This document shows positions 26,005-34,465 of a stretch of 51,199 nucleotides of DNA, piece by piece (positions within the stretch are counted from its first letter, which is position 1; every line of letters starts with the position of its first letter). Both the position numbers and the translations under genes were made by a program. The stretch is from Herminiimonas sp. (lineage in GTDB: Bacteria > Pseudomonadota > Gammaproteobacteria > Burkholderiales > Burkholderiaceae_D): the NCBI GenBank assembly GCA_027310305.1, contig DAIDBD010000009.1, positions 1 to 51,199 of the forward strand, in the 5' to 3' direction. The notes beneath the pieces were generated by a model. That model was not told the DNA's origin and did not search any database. It saw only the letters and a list, made by a program, of their open reading frames with translations.

Positions 26005-26844
26005 CTATCTCAGTGTCGATTTCTGCGCGCTGTCCGCGGGCAGTTCGAACGTCAGATTGCCCCAATAGCTGTCCCAATCCGCTTCCTGCGTATCGGTGGC
26101 CGGGATCATGTGGACGGCACTGATCATCCATGTTCCGGCATAGGGCAGCGTGAAAGCCGCTTTCCCTTCCGCGGTGGCATGCGCCTTGATGATCAGGGTC
26201 TGGCCATCGCGCTTGTGCCAGGCTTTCAGCAGCGTGCCGGTAACCGGTTTGCCGTCGAAGAAAATGCTGAAATTCACCGTATCGCCCGCAGCCTTGGCAA
26301 AGGGGTCCGCAAGCGGCACGATTTCCAGGCGCTGGCCGGTACGCACCGCATATGTCGCATCCGATTTGCCGCCGGCGCGCAGCAAGGTCTTTACATTCCG
26401 GCGAAAGCGTTCGCGTCCGGGCATGCCGACGGTTCCCGCAGCCGCGCGCTGTTGCACGATCGCGTCGAGACCTTCATCGTGCAGATAAGCATGGAATTTA
26501 TCGGGGGTCATCGTTATCTTGCTTGGATGGCTATCGAACGCTATCAGGTGCGTGCCGGCCCGAGTCACCGGGAGCCCTAGTTCGGGTAATACGGTGGTAG
26601 CCGGAATCCGGCTGGCCAGATCCTGCACGGTTCCCATTGAATAATGACGCAGGCCGGCAACCAGCGCTGCATAGAAAGGAATCTGTTCGCCGGAGAAGTC
26701 CTGCCCTACGGTCAGGGTGAGCCCAATGGTGGCGCCTGCCGCGGGAGTGAAAGATTGCGGCAGCATCCAGAATTCATGCGCGGAGGCAGGCAGGGATGTT
26801 GCGAGCGCAAGTGCCGCAACAGAGGAAAGGAACCGGTTTTTCAT
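26005..26844 (-). CDS. DUF4198 domain-containing periplasmic protein
   Basis: Protein of 279 residues from the ATG at 26844; an upstream TTG at 26853 is a weaker choice. The signal peptide MKNRFLSSVAALALATSLPASA is followed by HEFWMLPQSFTPAAGATIGLTLTVGQDF, the DUF4198 hallmark (AHxxWxxP near the mature N-terminus, where His may bind metal). The C-terminal half (GKAAFTLPYAGTWMISAVHMIPA... DWDSYWGNLTFEL) is the conserved beta-sandwich end. Relatives are often found with nickel or cobalt transport systems, but no such system is adjacent here, so the role is open. Confidence 0.85.
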   Translation of the reverse strand: MKNRFLSSVAALALATSLPASAHEFWMLPQSFTPAAGATIGLTLTVGQDFSGEQIPFYAALVAGLRHYSMGTVQDLASRIPATTVLPELGLPVTRAGTHLIAFDSHPSKITMTPDKFHAYLHDEGLDAIVQQRAAAGTVGMPGRERFRRNVKTLLRAGGKSDATYAVRTGQRLEIVPLADPFAKAAGDTVNFSIFFDGKPVTGTLLKAWHKRDGQTLIIKAHATAEGKAAFTLPYAGTWMISAVHMIPATDTQEADWDSYWGNLTFELPADSAQKSTLR

Positions 26845-26981
26845 TTTAAGCAAGGGACCATGGTTGCTGAAAGTTGACCGTTCAATGATAACCGGAGCGG
26901 CTGCGGCTTCATGATTGAACGTCCGCCGGGATTCGGAAACCCGGCGAATCCGCTATCGGCCGGAATGAATTCGCCGGTCGT

Positions 26982-27038
26982 TTTCGCGGCGCCGATGCCC
27001 GACGACGATCCGGTGATGACGGCAACCTTCTTGTTCAT
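26982..27038 (-). pseudogene. N-terminal remnant of a short-chain dehydrogenase gene
   Basis: Reading from an ATG at 27038, the peptide MNKKVAVITGSSSGIGAA is the complete Rossmann TGxxxGIG motif of short-chain dehydrogenases. After about 19 residues the similarity ends and the frame (to 26841) shows nothing of the YxxxK active site or the remaining ~220 residues. It is a truncated gene fragment left at the junction between the DUF4198 and MFS genes. Confidence 0.65.
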
Positions 27039-27070
27039 GCCGGGCTTTCAAAAACAGTGCGCTGGAGGCG

Positions 27071-28270
27071 CTACGTGATGCGCACGGCGGATTCTCCGCT
27101 CCGCCTGCCGGAACCGAGCGCCGAGATTATGGCAGCCAATCCGAGCGCGGCGGCGCCGATTGCGAACAGCAGATTGAATGAATGCGTCGCTGCATACAGC
27201 GTTGCCATGGCATATCCGGCCGCCGCCTGCAGCATTGCGTAAACAAACGTCAGCATGGCCCAGTTGCGCTGGTGCGCCGCCGCGCCCGCGATTTCGATCA
27301 CCCTGCCCGATGCTACCGCGACCATGCCCGGCGTCAGCGCGCCGACCGCAAACGAGGAGGCGAACAGCGCGAGCATCGAGGTCGATATCAACGGCAATGC
27401 GACGGCTGCCGCCTTCAGTGTGAAGCATGCGATCAGCGTATTGCGAAAGCCGAACCGGTCGGCCGCATGGCCGCTCAACAGCGGACCGACTGCAGCACCG
27501 GCGCCGAACACCGCCCAGAACGCGCCGCCGGTCGACAGCGGCTTGTTCAATCCGTGCACCAGGTACTCAACCCAGAATACCGTATGCGGCAAATACCCGA
27601 TTGCATCCAGTACATAGGCGCATAGCAGCGCCAGCAGTGCGCCGCGCGGCATCAGCCTGGCTTGGGCGGCGGGCGCCGGCGCAGTCGCGACCGGCTGGCG
27701 AAATTTCGGCCAGGAATACAGCAATGCAATCGCCACGAAAGCGGCCAGCACGAGCCACGCCGCTGCAAGATGCGCGGCGCCCAGCGCAGGCACCGCAAAA
27801 CCGGACAGCATGATGCCGCATCCGATGCCGGAAAACACCACGCCGATTGCCTTGCCGCGCACGGCGACCGGAACCCGGCTCAAAATGGCGGGGGCGGCCG
27901 TGATCATCAGCACGCCGCCCGCCGCGCCGGCCACCAGCCGCCAGAACCACAGCCAGCCCAGACCGGGATTGATGCTGCAGAAAAGCAGGCTCAGCAATAT
28001 TGCCGCCATCGCGCCGCGAATCGCCATCGGCGCGCCGATCTTCAGCGCAAGCCGATGCGCCATCAACGCGCCGATCAGGTAGCCGATCAAATTCGCCGCC
28101 GCGATCTGGGCCGCGCCGGAGGCCGATGCCCAGCGTGCGTCGATCATCAACGGCAGTAGTGCGACATAGGAGAAACGGCCGATGCCGAGGCCGATCAGCG
28201 TCGCGCACAAGCCGGCGAGAGCCGCGGGAAGCCAGGATGAAAGAGGATGTGAAGCGCGACTGGTATTCAT
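27071..28270 (-). CDS. YbfB/YjiJ family MFS transporter
   Basis: Protein of 399 residues from the ATG at 28270, giving a protein with about 12 hydrophobic segments. The opening ALAGLCATLIGLGIGRFSYVALLPLMI matches the YbfB/YjiJ family (GxGRFxYxxLLPxM), as does PHTVFWVEYLVHGL in the middle. Substrates of this family are mostly unknown. It is divergent from the ptxS-like regulator, and a PtxS-type palindrome lies in the 238-base region between them, so control by that regulator is possible; whether it carries a sugar acid is not known. Confidence 0.85.
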   Translation of the reverse strand: MNTSRASHPLSSWLPAALAGLCATLIGLGIGRFSYVALLPLMIDARWASASGAAQIAAANLIGYLIGALMAHRLALKIGAPMAIRGAMAAILLSLLFCSINPGLGWLWFWRLVAGAAGGVLMITAAPAILSRVPVAVRGKAIGVVFSGIGCGIMLSGFAVPALGAAHLAAAWLVLAAFVAIALLYSWPKFRQPVATAPAPAAQARLMPRGALLALLCAYVLDAIGYLPHTVFWVEYLVHGLNKPLSTGGAFWAVFGAGAAVGPLLSGHAADRFGFRNTLIACFTLKAAAVALPLISTSMLALFASSFAVGALTPGMVAVASGRVIEIAGAAAHQRNWAMLTFVYAMLQAAAGYAMATLYAATHSFNLLFAIGAAALGLAAIISALGSGRRSGESAVRIT

Positions 28271-28429
28271 CGGAGTGATTGTCTGTTCTTTAGCCGGCGA
28301 GTATCCCATGAGCCCGGAATGGCTGCATGGCCGCTTATCCGTGCAGCAGGGCGGCGACGCAGCGATCGCAGCGTATGGACAGGTTGAAAGACCGGAAAAT
28401 AAAAGAATCCGCGCAGCTGCGCCGCGCAA

Positions 28430-28475
28430 TTGCATCGGCATGCACGAAATGCTAATATCGCTGAAACCGGTTTCA
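28430..28475 (+). promoter_or_regulatory. ptxS promoter with PtxS-type operator
   Basis: The perfect 14-bp palindrome TGAAACCGGTTTCA lies at 28462-28475, 33 bases before the regulator's ATG. A weak promoter precedes it (TTGCAT 28430-28435, 17-nt spacer, TAATAT 28453-28458), which would place the start of transcription inside the operator, as in an autorepressed gene. The palindrome is identical to the operator sequence I recall as reported for PtxS in Pseudomonas. Confidence 0.8.
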
Positions 28476-28508
28476 TGTTTATACCATTTACAGACCGCTC
28501 CGAGCATC

Positions 28509-29555
28509 ATGCCGACCAAAGCCCGATCCCAGCCTGCGGCCCGAACCACCATTGCGGATGTCGCCCGTAAAGCAGGCGTTTCAAAAGCGACGGTATCCCG
28601 CTTTCTCAACCACCGCGACACGCTGCTGTCGCGCGACATTGCCGCACGGGTTGAAGCTGCCGTCAGCGCTCTCGGCTATTCGCCCAGTCCGATGGCGCAG
28701 TCGCTCAAGCGCGGCCGCTCGCGGCTGATCGGATTGATCGTCGCAGATGTCACCAATCCGTTTTCCGTGGCCGTTCTGCGCGGCGTCGAAAAGGCCTGCC
28801 AGGAGGCGGGGTATGTGGTGATGCTGTTCAACCTGGGCAATGACGCCGGCCGCGAACGCGAGGCGATCGCAACGCTTTCTTCCTATCAGGTAGAAGGATT
28901 TCTGCTGCATACCTTCGGCCGCGATGCGGGCGCGATGACGGAAGCGGCCCGCCATGGCAAGCCGGCGGTCCTGATCGACCGCCGCCACAGCAACATGCAA
29001 ACCGATTTCGTGTCATTGGACAACGCCGGCGCAATGGAAATGGGCGTCAGCCATCTGGTCGCCGCCGGTTACCGGGAAATTCTGTTCGTCACCGAACCGG
29101 TGCAGGACGTGAGTCCTCGCGCAGAGCGCGAAGTCGCGTTTCGCGCCTGCATCGGCGCGCAGGCTTCGGACGTCAGGGGAACCACTTGCGAAAATACGCA
29201 GGCCGACAGCGCCGGTCTGGAAGCCGCTCTGCGCGCATTGCGCGCGCGCGCATCGAACCGCCGGCCCGCTGTGCTGACCGGCAATGCCGTTATTACCTTG
29301 CGCGTGGCGGCCGCAATGGCCCGGCTGGGGTGGCAATTCGGCAGCGACATCGGACTGGTCGGGTTTGACGAGACTGATTGGGCGCCATTGGTCAGACCCG
29401 GCCTGACCACCATCGCGCAGCCAACCGACGATCTCGGCCGCATGGCTGCGCGCTGCCTGATCGAACGGCTGCAAGGGTTGAAATTTCCTCCGAGGCAAAT
29501 TCTGCTTTCCGGCACGCTGATCGAGCGCGATTCTTCCCGCCATGCAACTGAATAG
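28509..29555 (+). CDS. ptxS: LacI family transcriptional regulator, PtxS-like (2-ketogluconate repressor)
   Basis: Protein of 348 residues from the ATG at 28509. The HTH is ARTTIADVARKAGVSKATVSRFLNHRDTLLS (about 11-40), followed by the hinge (YSPSPMAQSLKRGRSRLIGLIV) and a periplasmic-binding-protein-like effector domain ending in GLTTIAQPTDDLGRMAARCLIERL. Assignment to PtxS rests on three things seen here: the operator TGAAACCGGTTTCA upstream of it, a second copy before the ABC-kgu genes, and kguE-kguK-kguD downstream. In Pseudomonas PtxS releases DNA on binding 2-ketogluconate. The gene symbol is therefore inferred from context, not from sequence identity alone. Confidence 0.85.
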   Translation: MPTKARSQPAARTTIADVARKAGVSKATVSRFLNHRDTLLSRDIAARVEAAVSALGYSPSPMAQSLKRGRSRLIGLIVADVTNPFSVAVLRGVEKACQEAGYVVMLFNLGNDAGREREAIATLSSYQVEGFLLHTFGRDAGAMTEAARHGKPAVLIDRRHSNMQTDFVSLDNAGAMEMGVSHLVAAGYREILFVTEPVQDVSPRAEREVAFRACIGAQASDVRGTTCENTQADSAGLEAALRALRARASNRRPAVLTGNAVITLRVAAAMARLGWQFGSDIGLVGFDETDWAPLVRPGLTTIAQPTDDLGRMAARCLIERLQGLKFPPRQILLSGTLIERDSSRHATE

Positions 29556-29576
29556 CGATGGCATGAGGAAGCTATT

Positions 29577-29623
29577 TTGACTGAAACCGGTTTCTTGCAA
29601 ATTCGAATTGATCGCGCTAGAAT
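29577..29623 (+). promoter_or_regulatory. Promoter and PtxS-type operator of the ABC-kgu operon
   Basis: The 12-bp palindrome GAAACCGGTTTC (29583-29594) abuts a promoter TTGCAA (29595-29600), 17-nt spacer, TAGAAT (29618-29623). A repressor bound there would cover the -35 region. The GTG start of the first permease lies 61 bases further on. Confidence 0.75.
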
Positions 29624-29683
29624 GATTTTTTGCCCGATAAAATCGTCATCTCGCGGCCGGGTAGCCCGCATCAGGGAGCAAGA

Positions 29684-30355
29684 GTGAACTACGCGTTCCA
29701 GTTCGACGCTGTTTTTGCGGCATGGCCGTTGCTGGTGAAAGGCACCTGGATCACGATTCAGCTATCTTTGCTGGCCATGCTGCTCGGCTTGCTGGTGGCG
29801 ATCGCCTGCGCATGGGGCAAGACCGCAGGCCCCCGGCCGTTGCGCTGGGCGATCAACGCCTATATCGAATTGATCCGCAATACGCCTTTCCTGGTGCAGC
29901 TGTTTTTCTTTTTCTTCGCGCTGCCTGCGCTTGGCTTGCGCTGGTCGGCCTACACCGCCGCGTTGACGGCGATGGTCGTGAATCTCGGCGCTTATGCCAC
30001 CGAAATCATCCGGGCCGGTATCGAATCGATCCCGAAGGGCCAGATCGAAGCCGGCCTCGCCCTGAACCTGAAACGGCATGAAATCTTCCGCTTCGTCATT
30101 CTGAAGCCGGCGCTGCGCGCGATCTATCCGGCGCTGACCAGTCAATTCATTTTGCTGATGCTGAGTTCCAGCGTCGTGTCGGCAATCTCCGCGGACGATC
30201 TGACGTCGGTCGCCGCCAACCTGCAATCGCAAACCTTCCGAAGCTTCGAGATCTACATCGTCGTCGCCTGCATTTACCTGGCGCTGTCGCTGGCTTTCTC
30301 GGTGCTGTTCGGCGTCGTGTCGCGGCTTTGGCTCAGCTATCCGGAGCGCAGATGA
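29684..30355 (+). CDS. ABC transporter permease, polar amino acid (HisM/PAAT) type
   Basis: Protein of 223 residues with a GTG start at 29684 preceded by AGGGAGCAAGA; no ATG is suitably placed. About five membrane segments with the PAAT-family opening LVKGTWITIQLSLLAMLLGLLVAI and the cytoplasmic EAA loop (EIIRAGIESIPKGQIEAGLALNLKRHEIFRFVILKPAL), which contacts the ATPase. First gene of an operon encoding a complete importer. By family it would carry amino acids, but its place between a PtxS operator and kguEKD suggests 2-ketogluconate or a related sugar acid. Confidence 0.93.
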   Translation: MNYAFQFDAVFAAWPLLVKGTWITIQLSLLAMLLGLLVAIACAWGKTAGPRPLRWAINAYIELIRNTPFLVQLFFFFFALPALGLRWSAYTAALTAMVVNLGAYATEIIRAGIESIPKGQIEAGLALNLKRHEIFRFVILKPALRAIYPALTSQFILLMLSSSVVSAISADDLTSVAANLQSQTFRSFEIYIVVACIYLALSLAFSVLFGVVSRLWLSYPERR

Positions 30356-31008
30356 TGCGCACTTTCGGCTTCCCCGAATTTCTCTTCATCCTCGAGGCGG
30401 CAAAATGGACGATTGCATTGTCCATGATCGCTTTTGCAGGCGGCGCAGTCGGCGGGTTGGCAATCGCGCTGTGCCGCACGTCCGGCATTGCCGCGCTGCG
30501 GATCGTATCGTCCGGCTTCATTCTGATTTTCCAGGGCACGCCGCTGTTGCTGCAATTGTTCCTGATCTTCTTCGGCGCGCCGATACTGGGCCTGGACATC
30601 AACCCGTGGGCCGCCGCCGGCGTTGCGCTGATCTTCAACAGCAGCGCCTTCCTCGGCGAGATCTGGCGCGGCTGCATCGAGGCGATTCCGCGCGGCCAGT
30701 GGGAAGCCGCCGAAGCGCTCAGCCTGTCCTATGGTGCGCGCATGCGCGACGTCATCCTGCCGCAGGCTTTCAGGATTGCGTTGCCGCCCACCGTCGGATA
30801 CATGGTGCAGATCATCAAGGGCACCTCGCTGGCCGCCATCATCGGCTTTGCCGAGATTACCCGCACCGGACAGATCATCAACAATGCCACCTTTCAGCCG
30901 CTCATCGTGTTCAGCGTTGTGGCGGCCATTTATTTCGTGCTGTGCTGGCCACTGTCGCTGCTTGCCGCGCGAATGGAGCGCCGCCAAGCGACGGCGCTCG
31001 CACGCTGA
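30352..31008 (+). CDS. ABC transporter permease, second PAAT-type subunit
   Basis: Protein of 218 residues; the ATG at 30352 overlaps the stop of the first permease (ATGATG, so a start at 30355 is also possible). It has the same family plan: WTIALSMIAFAGGAVGGLAIALCRT, IFQGTPLLLQLFLIFFG and the EAA loop GEIWRGCIEAIPRGQWEAAEALSLSYGARMRDVILPQAF. The two permeases should form a heterodimer in the inner membrane. Confidence 0.93.
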   Translation: MMRTFGFPEFLFILEAAKWTIALSMIAFAGGAVGGLAIALCRTSGIAALRIVSSGFILIFQGTPLLLQLFLIFFGAPILGLDINPWAAAGVALIFNSSAFLGEIWRGCIEAIPRGQWEAAEALSLSYGARMRDVILPQAFRIALPPTVGYMVQIIKGTSLAAIIGFAEITRTGQIINNATFQPLIVFSVVAAIYFVLCWPLSLLAARMERRQATALAR

Positions 31009-31069
31009 ACGAAAGCGTTTCTGCTTCGTCAATCATTAACTCAAAACGCAATCAATGGAGACTCAGTCA

Positions 31070-31885
31070 ATGATCCACTCTTTTCAACGCCGTGTTTTCA
31101 CCGCTGCCGCCCTGGTTTTGGGTCTGAGCGCAGTATTGTCGATGTCGATCCCGTCCGCTTCGGCGCAAACCGTGGCCGACCTGAAGAAAAAAGGCGAGAT
31201 CACCGTCGGCTTGCTGGTCGATTTCCCGCCGTACGGCACGGTGGACGGCAAAAATCAGCCGGACGGTTACGACGCCGATGTTGCGCGCTTGCTGGCCAAG
31301 GATCTGGGCGTCAAGCTCAAGCTGGTTCCGGTCACCGGCCCCAACCGCATTCCGTTCCTGCTGACCAACAAGGTCGACATGCTGGTGGCTTCGCTCGCTA
31401 TCACTCCTGAGCGCGCCAAGCAAGTGCAGTTCTCGCAGCCGTATTCCGCCGCCGGCATCGTCCTGTTCGGCAGCAAGAAAGCGAACATCAAGACCGCGGC
31501 CGACATGAAAGGCTTGCGCATCGGTGTCGCACGCGCCAGCACGCAGGATGTTGCGGTGACCGGCATCGCGCCGAAAGACACGGAGATCCGCCGTTTCGAC
31601 GACGACGCGTCGGCGATGCAGGCGCTGATGTCGGGGCAGGTTGACGCCATCGGCTGCTCCACCACGGTCGCTGCGCAAATTGCGAAACGCGCTCCCGCCA
31701 ATACGTTTGAAACCAAGTTCCAGCTTCTGCAACAGGTGATGGCCGTCGCCCTGCGTCCCGGTCAGCCTGAGCTGCTTAAAACGGTCAATGATTTCGTGGC
31801 GCGCAACAAGGCCAACGGCGAACTGAACAAGCTGTATCAGAAGTGGCTGGCGACGGACTTGCCGGCGATGTCGGCAGGATCCTGA
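31070..31885 (+). CDS. Periplasmic substrate-binding protein, family 3
   Basis: Protein of 271 residues from the ATG at 31070, with GGAG nine bases upstream. Signal peptide [32 protein letters not shown]. The mature protein has the SBP family 3 pattern: [58 protein letters not shown] and [13 protein letters not shown]. It delivers substrate to the two permeases. In amino-acid-binding relatives the ligand's alpha-carboxylate is held by an Arg; the segment here has [10 protein letters not shown], so a carboxylate ligand is likely, which also suits a sugar acid. Confidence 0.93.
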   Translation: MIHSFQRRVFTAAALVLGLSAVLSMSIPSASAQTVADLKKKGEITVGLLVDFPPYGTVDGKNQPDGYDADVARLLAKDLGVKLKLVPVTGPNRIPFLLTNKVDMLVASLAITPERAKQVQFSQPYSAAGIVLFGSKKANIKTAADMKGLRIGVARASTQDVAVTGIAPKDTEIRRFDDDASAMQALMSGQVDAIGCSTTVAAQIAKRAPANTFETKFQLLQQVMAVALRPGQPELLKTVNDFVARNKANGELNKLYQKWLATDLPAMSAGS

Positions 31886-31896
31886 AACCGGGCATC

Positions 31897-32691
31897 ATGA
31901 TGGATAGCGCAAGCACGGTGCAACAACCCGGATCGTCCGGCGGCGATCCCATCATCCGGATCGAAGCGGTCGAGAAATGGTACGGCGCCTTTCAGGTGCT
32001 GGCCGACATCAACCTTGCGGTTCGCGCCGGCGAACGCATCGTCGTCTGCGGTCCGTCCGGGTCTGGGAAGTCGACGCTGATTCGCTGCATCAACCGTCTG
32101 GAGAATGTGCAGAAGGGGCGGATCGTGGTCGACGGCATCGATCTGACTGCCGGCGGCCGCAATACCGAAGCGGTGCGGCGCGAAGTCGGGATGGTGTTCC
32201 AGCAATTCAACCTGTTCCCGCATCTCACGGTGCTGCAGAACTGCATGCTGGCGCCGATGCGCTCGCGCGGCATGGGCAGGGAAGAAGCCGAAGCGACGGC
32301 GATGAAGTACCTGACCCGGGTGAGGATTCCGGACCAGGCCCGGAAATATCCGAGCCAGTTGTCGGGCGGCCAGCAGCAACGGGTCGCCATTGCCCGCGCG
32401 CTGTGCATGACGCCGAAGATCATGCTGTTCGACGAGCCTACCTCGGCGCTTGATCCGGAGATGGTGAAAGAAGTGCTGGACACGATGGTCGGCCTCGCCG
32501 AGGACGGCATGACCATGCTGTGCGTGACGCATGAAATGGGATTTGCGCGCAGTGTGGCCGACCGTGTCATTTTCATGGCCGACGGACAGATCATCGAGCA
32601 AGCCCCGCCCCGGCAATTCTTCAGCAACCCGCAACATGAAAAGACCCGCAGCTTCCTGGGTCAAATCCTGAACGCGCATCATGCCGCATGA
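31897..32691 (+). CDS. ABC transporter ATP-binding protein, GlnQ/HisP type
   Basis: Protein of 264 residues, ATG at 31897 (31900 also possible), 11 bases after the binding-protein gene. Walker [11 protein letters not shown]-loop [17 protein letters not shown], signature [15 protein letters not shown], Walker [15 protein letters not shown] and the switch His in CVTHEM are all intact. The sequence is typical of polar-amino-acid ABC ATPases. Its end overlaps the kguE start by 11 bases, tying transport and catabolism into one operon. Confidence 0.95.
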   Translation: MMDSASTVQQPGSSGGDPIIRIEAVEKWYGAFQVLADINLAVRAGERIVVCGPSGSGKSTLIRCINRLENVQKGRIVVDGIDLTAGGRNTEAVRREVGMVFQQFNLFPHLTVLQNCMLAPMRSRGMGREEAEATAMKYLTRVRIPDQARKYPSQLSGGQQQRVAIARALCMTPKIMLFDEPTSALDPEMVKEVLDTMVGLAEDGMTMLCVTHEMGFARSVADRVIFMADGQIIEQAPPRQFFSNPQHEKTRSFLGQILNAHHAA

Positions 32692-33502
32692 CGAACACGA
32701 TTCAATGATGACATCTCCGAAGATATTGATTTCGCTTTCTTCGTTCGGCGCGGCGGAGGTGCGGCGCCACGGCCAGCTTTGGTTCGCGCGGCTGTGCCAT
32801 GCCGCCGGTGCGGACGGCGTGGAAGTGCGCGGCGAACTGCTGACGGATGCCGCCGCCGAACTTGCTGCGCTTGCCCGCGCGGCGCGCGAGTTATCGCTGA
32901 ACATGGTCTATTCGAGCCCGGAAGGAATATGGTCGGCGGACGGCACGCTGGATCTGCCCGCGCTCGACAGGGCGTTGCTGGCTGTCGAACGGCTCGGCGC
33001 CCGGCGCCTGAAGATGTCGATCGGCGCCTTCGGCCTGCGATCGATGGCCACGCTGGCCATGCTCAAGGAGCGGCTGCATGCGTGCAGTGTAGAGCTGGTG
33101 ATCGAAAACGACCAGACGCCCGCCGCCGGAACATTGGCTGCAATGCAGGATTTTTTTTCCGCCGCCGGCGAATGCGGCCTGTTTCTCGGCATGACCTTCG
33201 ACATGGGCAACTGGCACTGGGTCGGAGAATGTCCGCTCCAGGCCGCCGTTGCCTTGGCGCCGCAGGTGCGCTATGTGCATTGTAAAGGGGTGCAGCGGCA
33301 ACCCCAGCGATGGATAGCCGTGCCGCTGGCCGAATCGAGCGCACCCTGGCGCGCCGTGTTGAATGCGCTGCCGGCCGATGTGCCGCGGGCCATCGAATAT
33401 CCGCTGGCCGGCGGCGACCTGCTCGCCGTTACGCGGCGGGAGATCATCGCTCTGCGGGGTGTCGCGGCCGGCGATGCCGCACGTGCCGGAGCCCGCGCAT
33501 GA
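32681..33502 (+). CDS. kguE: 2-ketogluconate utilisation epimerase/isomerase-like TIM-barrel protein KguE
   Basis: Protein of 273 residues; the start at 32681 overlaps the ATPase gene, and an internal ATG at 32705 or 32708 ([15 protein letters not shown]) is a credible alternative. Xylose-isomerase-like TIM barrel: [21 protein letters not shown] is the KguE-type opening; [25 protein letters not shown] and [10 protein letters not shown] carry the metal-binding Glu, Asp and His expected of the fold. KguE's exact reaction is not settled; it is encoded with the 2-ketogluconate kinase and reductase in Pseudomonas. The order kguE-kguK-kguD here supports the assignment. Confidence 0.82.
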   Translation: MPHDEHDSMMTSPKILISLSSFGAAEVRRHGQLWFARLCHAAGADGVEVRGELLTDAAAELAALARAARELSLNMVYSSPEGIWSADGTLDLPALDRALLAVERLGARRLKMSIGAFGLRSMATLAMLKERLHACSVELVIENDQTPAAGTLAAMQDFFSAAGECGLFLGMTFDMGNWHWVGECPLQAAVALAPQVRYVHCKGVQRQPQRWIAVPLAESSAPWRAVLNALPADVPRAIEYPLAGGDLLAVTRREIIALRGVAAGDAARAGARA

Positions 33503-34455
33503 GCGGCGCGCTCGACGTCGTCACCTTCGGCGAAGCGATGCTGCTGCTGGTGGCCGATCGGCCCGGGCCGATCGAGGACGCCGAGGCGTTTTACAAGCGC
33601 ACCGCCGGCGCCGAAACCAATGTCGCGATCGGCCTCGCGCGGCTCGGCCTCAAGGTCGGCTGGGCCAGCCGGCTGGGCACGGATTCGATGGGCCGCTATC
33701 TTCTCGCGGCGTTGCAGCGCGAAGGCGTCGATTGCTCGCACGTGGTGTGCGATGCCAACCAGCGCACCGGTTTCCAGTTCAAGGGGCGCGTCACCGATGG
33801 CGGCGACCCGCCGGTCGAGTACCACCGCAAAGGCTCCGCGGCCAGCCGGATGGGCGTGGACGATATAGATCAGGCGTGGCTGCAATCGGCCCGCCATCTG
33901 CATGCCACCGGCGTGTTTGCCGCCATTTCCGGCACCAGCTTGCAGGCGGCATGCAAAACCCTCGATTTGATGCGCGCGGCGGGACGGTCTGTTTCGTTCG
34001 ATCCCAATCTGCGTCCCACGCTGTGGTCTTCTGAAGAATCGATGCGCCACTGGATCAATCATCTGGCGGTGCGGGCCGACTGGGTGCTGCCCGGCCTTGA
34101 AGAAGGCCGGTTTCTCACCGGCGAAGAATCGCCCGAGGGTATCGCGCGCTATTACCTGCAGCGCGGCGTGCAACTCGTGGTGGTAAAGCTTGGCAGCGAC
34201 GGCGCCTACTTCGAGGGTCGGTTGCGCGGCGAAGAAACCTCCGGTCATGTGCCGGGTTTCCCGGTTGCCGAGGTAATCGATACTGTCGGCGCCGGCGACG
34301 GCTTCGCGGTCGGCGTGATCAGTGCGCTGCTCGAAGGCCTCGGCATCCGTGAGGCGGTGCGGCGCGGCGCCTGGATCGGCGCCCGCGCCATACAGGTGCT
34401 GGGCGACACCGAAGGCCTGCCGACCCGCGCCGAGCTCGACGAGGTTAACCCGTGA
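33499..34455 (+). CDS. kguK: 2-ketogluconate kinase (PfkB family)
   Basis: Protein of 318 residues; the ATG overlaps the kguE stop by four bases. PfkB-family sugar kinase: N-terminal VTFGEAMLLLVAD and AGAETNVAIGLARLGLKVGWASRLGTDSMGR, and the C-terminal anion-hole motif DTVGAGDGFAVGV with the catalytic Asp. In the kgu pathway it makes 2-keto-6-phosphogluconate from 2-ketogluconate in the cytosol. KDG kinase (KdgK) is the alternative on sequence alone; the neighbouring kguE, kguD and ptxS favour KguK. Confidence 0.85.
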   Translation: MSGALDVVTFGEAMLLLVADRPGPIEDAEAFYKRTAGAETNVAIGLARLGLKVGWASRLGTDSMGRYLLAALQREGVDCSHVVCDANQRTGFQFKGRVTDGGDPPVEYHRKGSAASRMGVDDIDQAWLQSARHLHATGVFAAISGTSLQAACKTLDLMRAAGRSVSFDPNLRPTLWSSEESMRHWINHLAVRADWVLPGLEEGRFLTGEESPEGIARYYLQRGVQLVVVKLGSDGAYFEGRLRGEETSGHVPGFPVAEVIDTVGAGDGFAVGVISALLEGLGIREAVRRGAWIGARAIQVLGDTEGLPTRAELDEVNP

Positions 34456-34465
34456 TGGCGCATCC

